Made by a program: the position numbers and the translations under genes | Notes under the pieces: model-generated | Seen by the model: the letters and a program-made list of their open reading frames with translations, nothing else | What the model was told of the DNA's origin: nothing | Databases searched by the model: none | Assembly: GCA_023512835.1 (NCBI GenBank) | Contig: CM042090.1 | Coordinates: 12,989,343-13,053,342 of the forward strand | Direction: 5' to 3' | From: Taxillus chinensis | Taxonomy: Eukaryota; Streptophyta; Magnoliopsida; Santalales; Loranthaceae | DNA: 64,000 nucleotides | Part shown: positions 23,500 to 36,380 of the stretch, piece by piece | Numbering within the stretch: the first letter of the stretch is position 1 | Layout of the letters: each line of letters opens with the position of its first letter

Positions 23500-24700
23500 A
23501 AGAATAACACATCCTGCCTCTCAAGACAATCAATCACCCAAATAACGAAAAAGGTAGGAGGAGCTCAAGAACAGCCGCCCAGATCTTCCAAAAACATAGC
23601 CCCCGGTCCGCCAAATACCAAGTGAGGCAATGAGGGACGCCCGCCACACCGGCTCAATGGGCTCACGCCAGTCTTCACTGACAAACAATTATGGACTTAA
23701 GTGACGAGGGTATCACCCATTTACTAAAAGACCCCCCAACGGGGAACTCACAAAATCTCTCTCTCTCTCCGCATATCCGGAATGAAGGGGGCAGATGATC
23801 AACATGTCACGGGAAGATTTGTACATGTAATTTCCACCAACGAAAACAAAGCTCCATGCTTTGCAGATGACTACATTACTGTGGGGGTCTCCCTATTTTG
23901 CAGGCAATGACAAAGAGCTACCCAGAGGCACCCCATGGCTTCCCCCCGCCCAGCTTGGCTGAGCTCTCAAGGGAAGGTGATAATCACAGAGCAAAGCGCC
24001 CGAACTGAAGAACCCAACATTCCTGAGGGGCGCCACACATCCTATCCACGCCAGTGGATGCCAAAGAATCCTGTGAGTGGTCATGGTATCAAAGAAGTGT
24101 AGAAGAAAATCTCACTTTCCAATCCTTCAAGTAACAAGGTAGATAAACAACACCTCCCACTATGGGGGAGGACCCCGCGATAATGAACATCCACTACAAA
24201 GCCTCGGAGATCGGGCAAGGGTCGAAACAACTCTAATAAACGAGCTGAAGTGTAGACTTTCTACACCACACATCATGCTTAAACGGAGCGAAGTCCTGTA
24301 CTTCCACTCTAAAACACCTAAACCATAGAGCAGACTCTCCACCTCTACTAATTAATTTCCATAACCCCAATCCATGGGGACCACGGAGCAACAAAGATCC
24401 ATCCCCACTTACTCTCCATATTTCTGAGGCAAGAATCTGATGTGCTACACGCCTTCCCTCGTTCATTTCCAAAATGCCAAAAAGCCATTTCCCAGGAGAG
24501 CCCCCCCAAGACAACCACTAAATCTGGAAGGGCCAAACTACTAGAGAAGAGAGAGGCTGACACACCTCCTCCCACTTTCAACTCAGGAATCCTATGCTTG
24601 CTCTCACGGAGCTCCTACAAGAACGCCCGGATGTGCACCCTGCTGAAGCCACAAGCCAAGGGGAGAGAAAACAGTTTTTGAGGGAAGGGAGGTTCCCAAA
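23500..24700 (-). mobile_element. LINE (L1-type) relic, 3' part of ORF2, minus strand
   Basis: On the minus strand, 24500 down to 24180 reads GKWLFGILEMNEGRRVAHQI, then GPHGLGLWKLISRGGESALW, then a F.HDVWC block with the following Leu-rich region. These match the L-G-K-W-L-W-R-F, G.GLWK.I and FW.D.WCG landmarks between the reverse transcriptase and zf-RVT domains of plant L1 elements. The stretch 24180-23500 keeps coding-like composition but is badly shifted (for example THRILWHPLAWIGCVAPLRN). It is opposite in direction to the LINE at 10690. Confidence 0.6.
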
Positions 24701-24949
24701 ATGGGGAGGCAGTGCTCCTGACCAAAGTAAGCTGCATTCTCTTTGAGAGATAAGGTTCATGGGCAATCACAAGCCCATCCGCCTTCCAGTAACAGTTCTC
24801 AAACAGGCAGAAGATCTAAAGATGCCCCTATGGGCGGAAGCCCCAAATACAATGAGTGAAGCCGAGCGTCGAAAATTCTCAAAGATATCAGGCTTAACCC
24901 CCTCACATGGTGCACCTCTCCAACTTTAACTATCAATGGATTTGGTTGA

Positions 24950-27229
24950 TATGGAGCCGCCGCCCTAAAGTAAATGTTAAACTGTATATAAAGAACTTAA
25001 TCATTAAATAATAGTCTTAAATTACATGTTCACTTAACGGCATAAATGGTTTTGTCTATAAAGTGTTAGTAAACGCTCAATAACACTGCCTTGAGCAAAC
25101 TTATTTATGAATGTTTACAATATAAATGGTAAATGATAAAATCAAACGGAAGAATTTATATTGTAAACTTACTCAAAAAAGTACAATTAATAACTATTGT
25201 ATTTTATTATTTTTATTTAATATATGTTTAAACAATTATATATATAGTTTATAAAATATTAGAGAATAATAATAAGAATGAGCAAATAAGTAATAAATAA
25301 ATATTTTATTTAATAATAATATAAAAGTATGTTTATTAAATTTTATATTTAATAAAATATTTTTTTACATATTAATTGTAACTCATTAATTTATTAATTT
25401 CATTACAACTAATTTTCACTAAAGGATAAACAATAATTTGTTCATAAACGCTCAACCTATTCCAGAATATAACAATGATAATGCCTAATCCGTTTAAATC
25501 GACATTATTATTAAAGGAACTAACATAAACAAATCTTTATCAATAATTCACAATGCATCATTTATAAATCGCTTGATTACTATACCCTTCAGATTACCCT
25601 AATAACATCCCCCTGCAAGATAGTCCAACTCTTCTCTAGGCTGAGGGTATTGCTTTATCCATGTTGGGATTTACTTTATATTAGACTCATGGATCAAGTC
25701 CGTGGGAAGTCAGACCTGTCCAACATAAAACTGTGATGTAACGATCAGATTAATTGATATTTGTTATTTGGAGATGTTTATTATTATTATATTTTTTCAT
25801 AGGAATTATAGGATTATCAATTAATGTATTAATTTATTAAGCGATAATTGGAGACAACACCCGCTGGCGTAGTCTTCTCCCTGCTTATTATCAATTACCT
25901 TACCTCTCGTGGTCAGGTAGCACGAAGTCAAGTTTCCGGCCAACCATTTAGCCCCCCCCCGATAGATCCTTGAATTATCTGATTTGACTTTGCTAACTAA
26001 AGTTAAGTGGTTTACCTACTTTCATAAGATTAAGAGTATATGCTAACACACACGCCTGTTTTTTCTTCATTTTTTTAAATATTAATATTCAACACATGCT
26101 ACGCTTGAATGGTTAGACCACCCAACATCTAGGTTGCTTCAGGATCTATTATTAGTTTTAGTATTTGTCATTGCCGCAAGTTCACTTGACGTTGCCTCGT
26201 CCTTGGCACCATGTTTATCACATTCATTAGTCCGCCATCGACGCCTACTAAAGAGTAACTGATTAGGACTTCCTTACAAATTAAGTTGTATCGATATTGC
26301 TATCAACAACGCTTGATCTTTTAGAGGTTACGTATACCAACAGCAGTTTTCAAAACTGGGTGCTGCATTAGCTTAATGGCCTCATCAAATTCTCCATGCT
26401 AGCTTGTTGCAGATTATCTCAAGGACTTTGTCTATGGTAGTCAAGTTTATAGTCACGTTGTTTTTCTACCAATATTTTCACCTACAAATTTAAACAATGT
26501 TTTGGCTTTCGTATAAATATGATCACAATGATTTTTTAAAATCTACTCTTTATATTAATAAAATAATTATATTATTTTTGTATTTAATAATATATATTTT
26601 TATAATTTAATATTAAATAAAAAACGTAAAGTATTAAAACAGAAAGAGAGGTTATGTTAGTAAAATTTAGCTTCCCCTAATTTAATAATTATAAGCGAGT
26701 CAACAATACTTTTTCAATACATCCATAGCAACATCACAAATTATATCGGTGTTGGTAAAATTTCTATCGTAATCGGGGTGACAATTTTGCCTTTGGCCGC
26801 TGCTGGGAACCACCCCCACCCCCATCCGACACTATCAGGTCGTGGGCTCTGGGCTCCCCCACTCATCTCGGGGCCTCTGGCATTTTAAAGCAAAATTAAA
26901 CTTAAAATTTCTGCTGCCTTAACTCTCCACGTCAAATTCAAGTGCTCAAATTAATGCCAGTCGGGTTTGGGTCGGGCCCAGTTCCACTCGGGTTGCCATG
27001 TCTATGCAGCAATGTTTCACAGGATTCTGAAGTAGTTTAGACCAGCATACTTTCAAGTAGATTGGGGACATTGTTTGGTTGACTTGGTTTCATCTACAGC
27101 CACCAAAGGACTGTGCCTGCTTCTTTAGGCATGCTTTTGCCTGCCGAGTTTATTTGGCATTATATGTTATAGTGTCAAGAAAAACATTTGTCGGGTTAAG
27201 GGGGTAAGTTGAATGTATTTGACCATTAT
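24950..27229. other. AT-rich intron region with unclassified repeats
   Basis: 24960-25560 is very AT-rich. 25590-26480 has normal composition and no recognised coding content. 26930-26995 contains GGGTTTGGGTCGGGCCC and ends GGGTTGCCATGTCTA, which looks like one end of a hAT MITE (reverse complement starts TAGACATGGCAACCCGAG). Confidence 0.35.
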
Positions 27230-27480
27230 GACTAATTCCCACTTAGCATATCTTGTTGTAAGCATGGTTGGTCATTTTATGGCTTTCCTCTGAGTTACAT
27301 TGTAATGCTCCTGTGAGAATTTGAGGGGAGTTTGAGGAGTGCAGAGCTTACCTGCTATTGAGTTTGTTCTTAGGGGTTATAATCTATTGGATTGTTATAT
27401 GGAGATGAAAATTCAAGTTGTTCTTAATAGATTTGAGGTCCACTAAGAGTTATGTTCTCTATTACGGTCTCAACCTAATC
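27230..27480 (+). mobile_element. Possible RNase H domain fragment of a LINE
   Basis: In shifted frames this reads VLRGYNLLDCYMEMKIQVVL, resembling the RGYNL.DVEMDSQVV block of plant LINE-associated RNase H. Short and weak. Confidence 0.3.
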
Positions 27481-27599
27481 AGGTGGAAATGCAAAGATGC
27501 AAGAGATGGGGTGGCTAGGAGTTGAGGCACCGATGGTTCTAGCTATTGAGCGTGTGATGTGGATTAGACAAAGTGATGTGAAGTTGGGATTGGGGCCTA

Positions 27600-27900
27600 C
27601 ATTTGTGTGATCGGTCAGCCATTTGGTGTGACATTCTATTTGCCATTCATAGAGCTTCAGACTTATTTCTTATGAAAGGACATAATATATTGAGGATTGA
27701 TTGTTATTTTATTAGACTTAGATTGTTCTCTCCGTAATATTATTCTCTCACATTCCAATGGGTCATCACCCACCTGACTTTTTCACAAAAACTTTGTTGG
27801 ATATTATTATAATAGTATTTGGAAGATGTTTGATGATGATTGATATATATGCTTCCATTTAAAGGAGGTTTTAAAGATATATGTCTAGTATGTTGTATAA
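27600..27900 (+). mobile_element. Copia retrotransposon relic, RNase H to end of pol
   Basis: Reads, with stops and shifts, FAIHRASDLFLMKGHNILRI then DCYFIR (Copia RNase H: CDN.AA.HIA.NPVFHERTKHIE.DCHF.R), then PPDFFTKTL (ADIFTKAL) and MIDIYASI followed by a stop, then GGF. This is the standard 3' end of Copia pol. LTRs not identified. Confidence 0.6.
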
Positions 27901-29639
27901 CCTATAATTAGTATAGGTAATATCTCTAATGATTTTTATCTTTGCGTTTAGTACTTTTGTTACATGTAGCCTATTTCAATACATAAATAAAAACAAAGTA
28001 GCTTATTTCTACTTTATCATCAACTATCAATCGTAGCCTTTTTTCAATAAAATTATCTTTTGGTTAATAAAAAGAAAATATGTAAATCTTTACATACTAG
28101 GATAATAACATAGTAAATTTAAGGACTTATTAAATACAAAATGATCCACACTAAAGTTGTGCATGCTACTTCAGGATCTACATTATTAAACTTTGCACAA
28201 ACCTAGGGTTGATGATACTAGTTCAAAATAATAATGTACCTTTCACAATCTGTATCTCTTCTGGTCCTAATATAAATCACATATGGCTATAAAGTATCTT
28301 AAAGTCAATAAGAAATGAGCTAAAATTTTCAGCAAATTTAGAGCTTTTATTATATTGGTTTACTAAATTTGGAGAAATTACCTACTAGATGACCACTATT
28401 TTGTTAAAGTTTTTCACTAACACACAAAACTTCAAGGATAATTTCGCTATATATGATTTATGTTTCTGACTATAAAAGTGTAATTTTTAAAAACTATTTG
28501 GTGAGTTCAATAGCATTGCTCTTATGTGTTTGCTCCAGATAAAGCTTTCAGGAAATATAATATAATCTAATATTAAAAATCAATCAAGAGTAAAATGACT
28601 GCATACCAATTTGATCTATAGAAATAAGAATTTGTTAATTTAGAAAGAGATCATAAATCGTCACTATAATTTTAAAAGGATATGATTAAATTTTAAAAAT
28701 TTAGCTAACAAAATTTGACAAACCTATGGGAAAAATATTTTAGAAACTGATGCAAATTCTCAAATGTAGAGAAAACAAGATATTTGATGATGATTTTACC
28801 GTAAGTCTCTAAACTATTTAGATGGAAGGAAGATTTTCAAAAGAATAGAAGCTAGAGATGATTTCCATGATGGCTTGATTCTGCGATGAGGCTCCAGGTC
28901 TGATTTTGACAATGTCAACAAAATGAAGCCTCACTTTGGTGCCATGTTAGACAGAGCAAGAAAGAATAATGGAATTTGATGATTTATTATGATGCAATTA
29001 TGGTTTAAATTAAAAATATCATTAGCTGTCTATTAGTCGTAAATTCGGCCATGAGGTTAGATTACCTAAAGTAGGTTTCTTATATAATTATATAATATAA
29101 GCTGCGACCATTCAACATGGGGGTCGTGTGAACTCTTGCTACTTTCTAGGCATTGCAGTTGTCAGGTCTAGAATATGGGTATTTCTCTCCTCGAATTAAA
29201 ATGTGTACGTGAACTATTGTCTAAAGTTGGACTGAGAAGGGGGCGAAACAAAACTCCTTTTCAACCCAAAGGCTGTTTGTAGTCTAAATAGGAGAACCTA
29301 TTGAGAAAAGGCAGAAGCTATTTATCCCTTGCATAGTGTCAGGTACATGGCAAAAGGAGCCTTCCTATTCAGTTTGGAATATATGCAGAGGATGAAACGT
29401 TAAATTTTAAAGCAGTGTATCTGATTTTTTCAAGTATTTAAAAAAAAAATATCTTATTTGGTAAATTTCCTACACGACTATCTATTTGTTTAGTTGGAGT
29501 GAGATGCAATTTGAAGGATCCCCTGATGATTTTGGACCCAGTGTATGAAATAGAAGCAGTCAAGTGGCACAGAAAGAAATTCTAATCTAAGTGCCTGTGA
29601 GGTAAATCATTTAAGTGAAGACTTCATTGACGTTGGAGT
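27901..29639. other. Intron sequence, nothing firm
   Basis: AT-rich sequence between two Copia relics; probably LTR or internal retroelement remains, but no ends could be paired. Confidence 0.3.
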
Positions 29640-30030
29640 TTTTCACAACCTACAAGCACATCTTGCAGTAGTAAAACTGATAGCTCACAAATATTGTCTC
29701 ATCATCTGGTATAGTGAATAATGCACCAGGCATGTAGAGTTTCATAACTTTATAAAGATAAAGCAGATAAAAATCAATTGTTGCCTCAAAAAAATCAGCT
29801 TGCCAATATCTTCACCAAGGGCTTGAATTGATGTATTTTTCATTCCAAATTTTGCAATTTAGACATGCCCAATATCTATGCACTCACTTAGGATTGTTGA
29901 AGCCGTGGCTTTACTTAAATATTTATTTGTTGTTTTGCTGTTTGTTTGGGCTTGGGCCTAGTTCGGCCCTTGTATTAAGGTTGAGTTCATTCTCTCACTG
30001 TATTTACTTTTTCTATCAATAACAACGAGT
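29640..30030 (+). mobile_element. Copia relic, end of pol and start of 3' LTR
   Basis: QLANIFTKGLN at about 29800, then a piece like FHSKFCNLDMPNIYALT followed by a stop, is the C-terminus of a Copia polyprotein (ADIFTKGL..... KLGM.NIYAP). The following LLKPWLYLNIYLLFCCLFGL reading frame continues into what should be the 3' LTR. Lies about 370 bases upstream of the last methyltransferase exon. Confidence 0.55.
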
Positions 30031-30518
30031 GAATTATGGCAGGCAACAGAAAAGATTTCCCTTTGATTGGATCCCTGTGTTCCGAACTTTGTGGATGATC
30101 CCTAAATTCAGTAAAGTTCAGGATAACTTAAGACACTTTGAAAAGAGAGTCCTCATTTTCTGTTGGACAAACTGTCACCTTGATCAAGTTCTTTCCCCTG
30201 AATGAGTTTTTTTTTTTTTTGGGAACTTTTTGTGTTCTTTTTATTGATCGAGTTTCAGTAGACAATCAAGAACCTCTCTATTTGTGTTGAGTCTCTGATG
30301 CAGTAGTATTGAATAACAACACACTCATCAATTTAGATTTTAAGAACAGTTTTTCTTTTCTTTTCATAGCTGTGTGCTTAAAGCAAGCTTGCTCTGTGTG
30401 GCAGGTCATCTATATGACAGGGTGGAAAGAACATTCATCTCAGCAGAAGGCCAAAAGGAGAGGATCTGCCACGGTATCCTTTGAGGACATCCAAAAGCAA
30501 TTTGGCAATGGTGCTTGA

Positions 30519-31791
30519 CCTTGCTGCAGCCACAACCACAGCTGCAGTCACCTCATTCTTTGTCTCACTTTCGTTTCACCAGACTAAGAAATTACTTGTA
30601 TTCTGTTTTTACTCCCTTAGGATAAACAAAAACTCAAATCAAGGAAAGTTCTTCCAATTTTGTTGCATGCTGGTGTAACTGCCGTAAGGTTTAACACGAT
30701 ACATTCTAAGAATAATTGTATCAATGAAATCAAAGTACAACTATATTTCAGGCCCCTTTACTGTGGTAGTTGGTTTAATGTCTAGAAAGGAGAGGTAGAT
30801 GAGGCAGGGTCAAGGTGGGATAAGATGGGAGGAAATTCACCGTAGGAGTGTAATGCAGTGGCAGAGCGTTTAATTCCCCTGGCAGCACTGCCATGGATGA
30901 ATGGCACGGCAGATGTTTAAACTGGTACGAGAACTCGATGTCTCTCTTTTTAGTTAATAAAAACAAACAGAAAAACAATTGTCAATGATTTGTCACGTTA
31001 CTACTATGGGTACATGCAGTGTGCTTGCTATCCCAATTGTCATTGAATTGCTTGAAGAAAAAGAAAGAACTATGTCACTTGAACACTTAAAAGTAAATTG
31101 AGATTGTTCGTGGGCCTCCCAAACGTGGAACTTCCATGTGGCAACCATGTAGCAACGCCTTGTCCTTCAGGTAACTTAGTTTACTTGGAAATATTGTGAA
31201 ATTAGGTAATTTTAGGGGTTCAAATAATGACAAATGCAATTGTATTAGTAAGATACGCTAATTGACTCCATGATGGTCTATTGGGTTAAGGGTCTGTTTG
31301 CATCTGTAATTGCTATTGATGTTGTGTAATTTTCGATCTGTTGTTTCTTCTAGCTATGGGAGCTTTATTTTCTTCAAAATTTAATCGTTCAAATTATTAA
31401 TATAAGAAAAAGGGAATTAAAATCTATATTAAGTCTAAATGTATTAATATTTGGCTTAATTTCTTAGAAGACAATAGCCTTTCATGACCAAATCCTTTAA
31501 TGACAATTTTTTTTAGTATCTCCTAATGAACAAATAAAAGATGATACCGATGTGATGCCGTCATGATTGCCAGAAGAAAGAGAAAATAACGCTACTATTT
31601 CACTCCAAGGAAATAATTTTTGTGGTCAAAATACATAATAAATTAGCAAAGACATGCTTAAAAAAGTCCATCTAAAGAGCTTGACATAAAAATTTTTTGA
31701 AGACACCCCAGTAACAGATGATATGCCAACTAGTTACTTTCTTCATCTCTATCTATCTCATTACAACACTGAAAATCAAATAAGTTAGTAA
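30519..31791. other. Intergenic region between methyltransferase end and LHT 3' end
   Basis: Convergent 3' ends flank this 1.27-kb spacer. It should hold both 3' untranslated regions. No further gene, repeat or RNA was recognised. Confidence 0.4.
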
Positions 31792-34257
31792 CTAGGAAAA
31801 GATTTTGTAGGTCTTTGCTGAATTAATAATGTGTTGTGCTCCTCCAATAGGTCCACACAGTGCTATTGTCAAGCCAACTATAATTGTGATCTGAAAGAGC
31901 ATACATAGGAAAATGTCAATTGAAAAGCCAAAAACCTTCAAAGAGATGCAAAATGCGAATGAAAATTTCACTAACCCATGAGGCAATCCAATGAAAACTC
32001 CATCTCTTCGTGTGATGCAAGATAAGCCATATAACACCGGGCAGCTGCATATTTTTTTAATCAACGATCCACTTAGCTTAACATATACTTCCATGTTTAA
32101 AAAATGTTTCTAAAGTAGATTTTATACTAGTTATTATGTGTTTAGAATCTACTGCAAAAAACTATATATCTGAAATGATATAAGAGTGCTAATATGTACT
32201 CACAATATACGATGTTGAGGCAAATACTAGGCCTCCAAAAAAACCCAATAGTCCTCCAAAAAATGGGACAAAAATCCCAATGCACCCTGTCATAACTGCG
32301 CACAAAAAAATGGTAAACAATTTGAATGGAAGATGAGGGTAGGCTCCTACACCATATTATCTCCGTCCGTACTTACCCACGTATGTGCTTCTAGCTATCA
32401 GACGAAGAGGCCTTCCAGGAGTGCAGTTTAGCTTTTGCACAAGGCATGACTCTATTAGATCAAACACTGGCATTGCAAAAACCTTTGAAAAAAAAGAAAA
32501 AAAACAAAAACAAAAAAGGACCCGAGATCAAAAGGATATCAATAATAACACTTAACTTCTCAAACATATTGTTCATGCAAAAAAAAAAAACCTGATAACT
32601 TCCTACAACATGAATAAACACCATAAGATTGGCAGCTGCAATGAGCCAGCGAGGCTTTTCCAATGAGATAAGAACATCGTCTTCAACGAGATTTCCGAAG
32701 GCCCAATATCCCGAGATCGCCACAGAAAGATAGCAGAACAGAACAATGTAGTAGGCCAGCTCTACGCCTAGCCACATTGGCTTCTTTGATGGCTTTTCTG
32801 GGGTTGAAGGAAGGCTGGCCTGGATCTCCAGAGCAACGCTGTGACCTGCAAAGGCGAACGCAATGGTCCCAAGCCCGTTTAGTACATCAAATACTTGACC
32901 TGCCGTTGAGTGTGCCCGCGGTCCAAACACAACGTGATGATGATGGGTGCCCCTAAAAGAGGACGCCAGAAATGCTATCATTGAATAGCTGCACATTGAT
33001 TACAATCACGTATGTCATTTAGTAAGGATTGAAATCCCAATGGAAAACGCTGTATTGGTTATCTATGCAGCAAAAACACCATATAAAAGATAGGATAAAA
33101 ACTTTGCGAAATCAGTCAGATCCACTTCTTGGCGGTGTATTGACCTCGTATGGATAGTGGACACTTACTATACTTGATTTGTTTATGTGGGTCTAACAAT
33201 AGAGATACGAATACAGAGTATACAGAAATAATGACGACAGTGATGTGTGTGGTGGGCTAAGATTGGCGTATAACCATATAATAAAAAGGATCTGACTCCA
33301 ACATTGATGTATAATAAAATGTACCTGAAAGACATGACGGCAGCAGCCATGGAAACCTTTTCCAAGGAATTGAAGTTGGGAGTTTGGGACAGAACCAACT
33401 GCAGGAAAGCGAAGACAATGATGAAATACGTTTGTCTAATACCACTCAGGGATAAGAAGGCCAAGTCAAAGAACTTCTTCAGTGACTTCCCACCCGTGAC
33501 CATATACACTATGTCTGATGCGATCTGGACCAGCATTTGCTGTGGCATAACAATCCAATACCCAATCTTTGGTCCAAAAGCATGAGCTCCCAATTCTACG
33601 TAGCGATCAAAACGCTTCCCTGGTACAACTTCATGCAGTTCTATCATTTGCCAGAGTGAGTAAAATGTGACAATCCAAGAGACAATTATTGTAACTAATC
33701 CAGCGCCCCTGTAATAATAATAAATTGCCAGAACATGGTGTCATTCTAGCTAGAACTAGGATTGAGCTTGAATTTGATAATAATAAAAAAATTTAATCTT
33801 ATATATAGTGGATGGATGCATCATGCATGCATGCATAATACAGACGACCAGACCTCACAAGCCAGCAAGTATAGGGGCCGAGCCATATATATTAGGTACA
33901 TCACCTATCATAAATATAATAAAATATGTAAAATACAATATTATTTATATACCAGCCAAGTTGAGACAAAGCAAATGGCAAGCCTAGCACGCCAGCACCC
34001 ACAATAGCGGTGACATTGTGCACAGCAGAGTACCACCATTTGCCTTTCCGAGATGCTGTAATGGGAAGCCAACTGCTCAAGTCCACCCCTCCCTCCTCCC
34101 CTCTTTCATTGTCATCAGCTGTTCTGTTAGCTTCATTTTCCTGATGATCATCGATGTGTATGCATTTTATATGATTAATCAATACAAACCAAACCACTAT
34201 GAAGGGTGACAGAGACAGAAATGTACGTACCACGTAAGGAGCCTCCGGGTTAGACAT
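31792..34257 (-). CDS. LHT-type amino-acid transporter (lysine/histidine transporter-like), 8 exons
   Basis: Exons on the minus strand: 34257-34231, 34140-33953, 33708-33325, 32988-32592, 32482-32377, 32295-32204, 32044-31976, 31890-31792. All have GT-AG borders and matching phases, giving 1362 nt and 453 aa, normal for the family (Aa_trans/AAAP). Landmarks: [20 protein letters not shown] at the first helix, [35 protein letters not shown] [79 protein letters not shown], and the C-terminus [12 protein letters not shown] proteins are plasma-membrane proton-coupled importers of neutral and acidic amino acids; the wording resembles the LHT8 branch more than LHT1. The ATG is in a tiny 9-codon exon (MSNPEAPYV), followed by an acidic cytosolic N-terminus. 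Odd: a loop His run (THHHHVV), and an exon 4 donor followed by a T run. No break found. Confidence 0.9.
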
Positions 34258-36380
34258 GAAGGATCTTGAATCGAGTTATATTATGATGGATGTGGGCAGT
34301 TGAGTATTGAGGAAGAAGGATTGAGGGGCTCTGAGCTGATGCATATAAATAAAGATCAAATCCTTAGCACTTATCTGCATGGAGATCCTACTTTATTGTT
34401 GGCGCAGATCTTGAATCAGTCCTTGCATGCTTTGGGGTCACACTTACACGGCCAAAACAGACACGTGGCACCCCGGCCCGTGCATACCTGTACGTACCTT
34501 ATCCATATTCCAATTAAATATTTTCTTATTAAACAGTATATGTGTTGGGAATACTCTCAATACTCAATTAATAAATACACATACACACATATATATACAC
34601 CTAATATATATATATATATAAATATAAATTTATACATATATATATATCTATATATGCATCATATTCGTGCACTGATGGAAATGTATAATTTGCATGTATG
34701 TGAATTAGTGAATATAATTAATGGGGATTAAATACATATGTTTGACTTAATTAACCACCACTCCATGTTTTTATGCATGCGTGTGATTTAGCATGCCCTT
34801 TTAATGTTCACTAAATCAGTTGCATTCCTCCCACAGTTTGTGGGTCAACAAACGTGAGGAGTAGTTGCCACTTGGCAGCCATGTAAGTAGCCGTATGAAT
34901 CTGAAATTATATTTATACGTGAATGACTTAGCCTACGTACGTTTTGGAGGAATTGAATTTTACCGCAGGACCAAAAGCTAGGAAGCTAAGTTAGTATATA
35001 AGTTGATGCAAAGTCCTAATTTATAGGATGTAAAGTCTAAACTATCTAGGCAGCGTTAATGAACTGTATCATATACAAAATTATTATAAAAGGTCGATTC
35101 AATTTATATAGCTAGCTGTACCAATATTATGATATGTTTAAGAAACTGTAATTTTATCATTATTGAATTAGATAAAAACATAAAAGAAATTAAAAAAAAA
35201 TTATATTGTGGTACGAACAAAAAAAGTGGGCTTTATCTATAAAATTCATGTATACCCCCACTCCTTTGAATTCCTTTGAATGTACGTGACACTTGCTGAC
35301 ACAATAACCACCCTTTACTCTAATCCATTTTATCATGCGGCACACAATTATAATTAACATTTTATATACTATTATATATAAACCTTTTTTTGGGATGTTA
35401 TGTAAAATGATAAATACATGCAACTATATGTCGACAAATATATTATGACATTTTAAGGGATAAATATGGACATTGAACTACTATCTTACTATTAAAATAA
35501 TAATTTATCTTTATTCGGTTCAATAATAATAATAATAATAAAGTAACCCCTACCAATTGTGTAACGCAAATTGATTATGTATGTTATCATGTTCAAATCA
35601 TTACCATGATCCCCTCCCTACTCACCGAATGACAACAATAGCATTAATTATAACTGGTTGTTTTTGGATTTTTTGTAGAATAGTAAACACCAAGTACTTA
35701 AATACACTAAAGTTGTATTTATTTAGACTGAAAAGGTTTGAATTTACAGCATACGTGAATTCAAACCGAGTATCAATAAAATGGGTTTGAGAGTATGAAT
35801 TGGGTCTAAAGTGATCTAAAATGGTCTAGAAGAAGTAGTTTACAAAACGAGTATGAATGACGTATTATGTGTAACAAAATACAAATAAATAAATATTTCA
35901 TAAAAATTGTTACATATTTTATTTTATTTAACATATTATGAAAATTTTAAAATTTTATTTATTTATGATTAAATTTTGAACTTATTTATTTTTAAATACA
36001 AATTTATAAGAGTATTAATTCAGATAAAAAAACGATAATTGTACAAGTTTAAATATGAAGCATTTAAATTTATTAAGACCATCTTAAAAATTTAGTGACT
36101 TTCAAAATCAAATTTTCAAATATTAAAATTCCAAATATGATAAATAGAAAAGGAGAGCAGCAAGTAGTGCCGATCATGATCAGAATATGTAAATTGCACT
36201 TCCATTTAAGTGTAGCGGGTACTATAGTAGTTAGTACAATTTGACAAATCTTCATTCTTGATCTTCCAAGTAATTGGATTTCCATCACGCATATACAAGT
36301 TGTTTTTAATTCTCCTCACATTCAAAATCATATTGTCATTATTGTATACTTTGCACTCATCTCTTCCTCATACATATGCG
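34258..36380. other. Intergenic, upstream of LHT; AT-rich
   Basis: Contains the LHT promoter on its left side (a TATTTATATG element reads toward the gene near 34341-34352, weak), TA/CA microsatellite-like sequence at 34575-34660, and an AAT tract at 35523-35543. No gene seen. Confidence 0.4.

Larger units (their letters stand above)
8717..30518 (+). pseudogene. NDUFAF5/At1g22800-type mitochondrial methyltransferase gene, middle exons decayed
   Basis: Exons follow the order of the Arabidopsis At1g22800-type protein, a SAM-fold protein related to NDUFAF5 (complex I assembly in mitochondria). Exon 1, 8717-8890: basic Ser/Arg-rich targeting-type N-terminus ending in KIFDRQLKRNQ. Exon 2, 12803-12882: RDRAAWLMKTKD to NLLDRL. 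Exon 3, about 13303-13376: DCKSIPTALCL and GSLEAVRRLLRG in two frames. Remnants follow at about 13560-13615 (CDSQDDG), 18748-18790 (VGDEEFLPMQE), 18887-18965 (DLVISCL, then HWSNDLPGVMIQ in another frame), 20948-21035 (VRDAGTFKFRAGSALPSVDV) and 21575-21868 (EHL, NALLQRNK and an AEDGSIP-like block with indels). The last exon, 30405-30518, is clean: [20 protein letters not shown], ending FGNGA and TGA. Several indels argue for a pseudogene; assembly errors are possible but would have to be numerous. Introns total over 20 kb, swollen by transposons. Confidence 0.7.
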
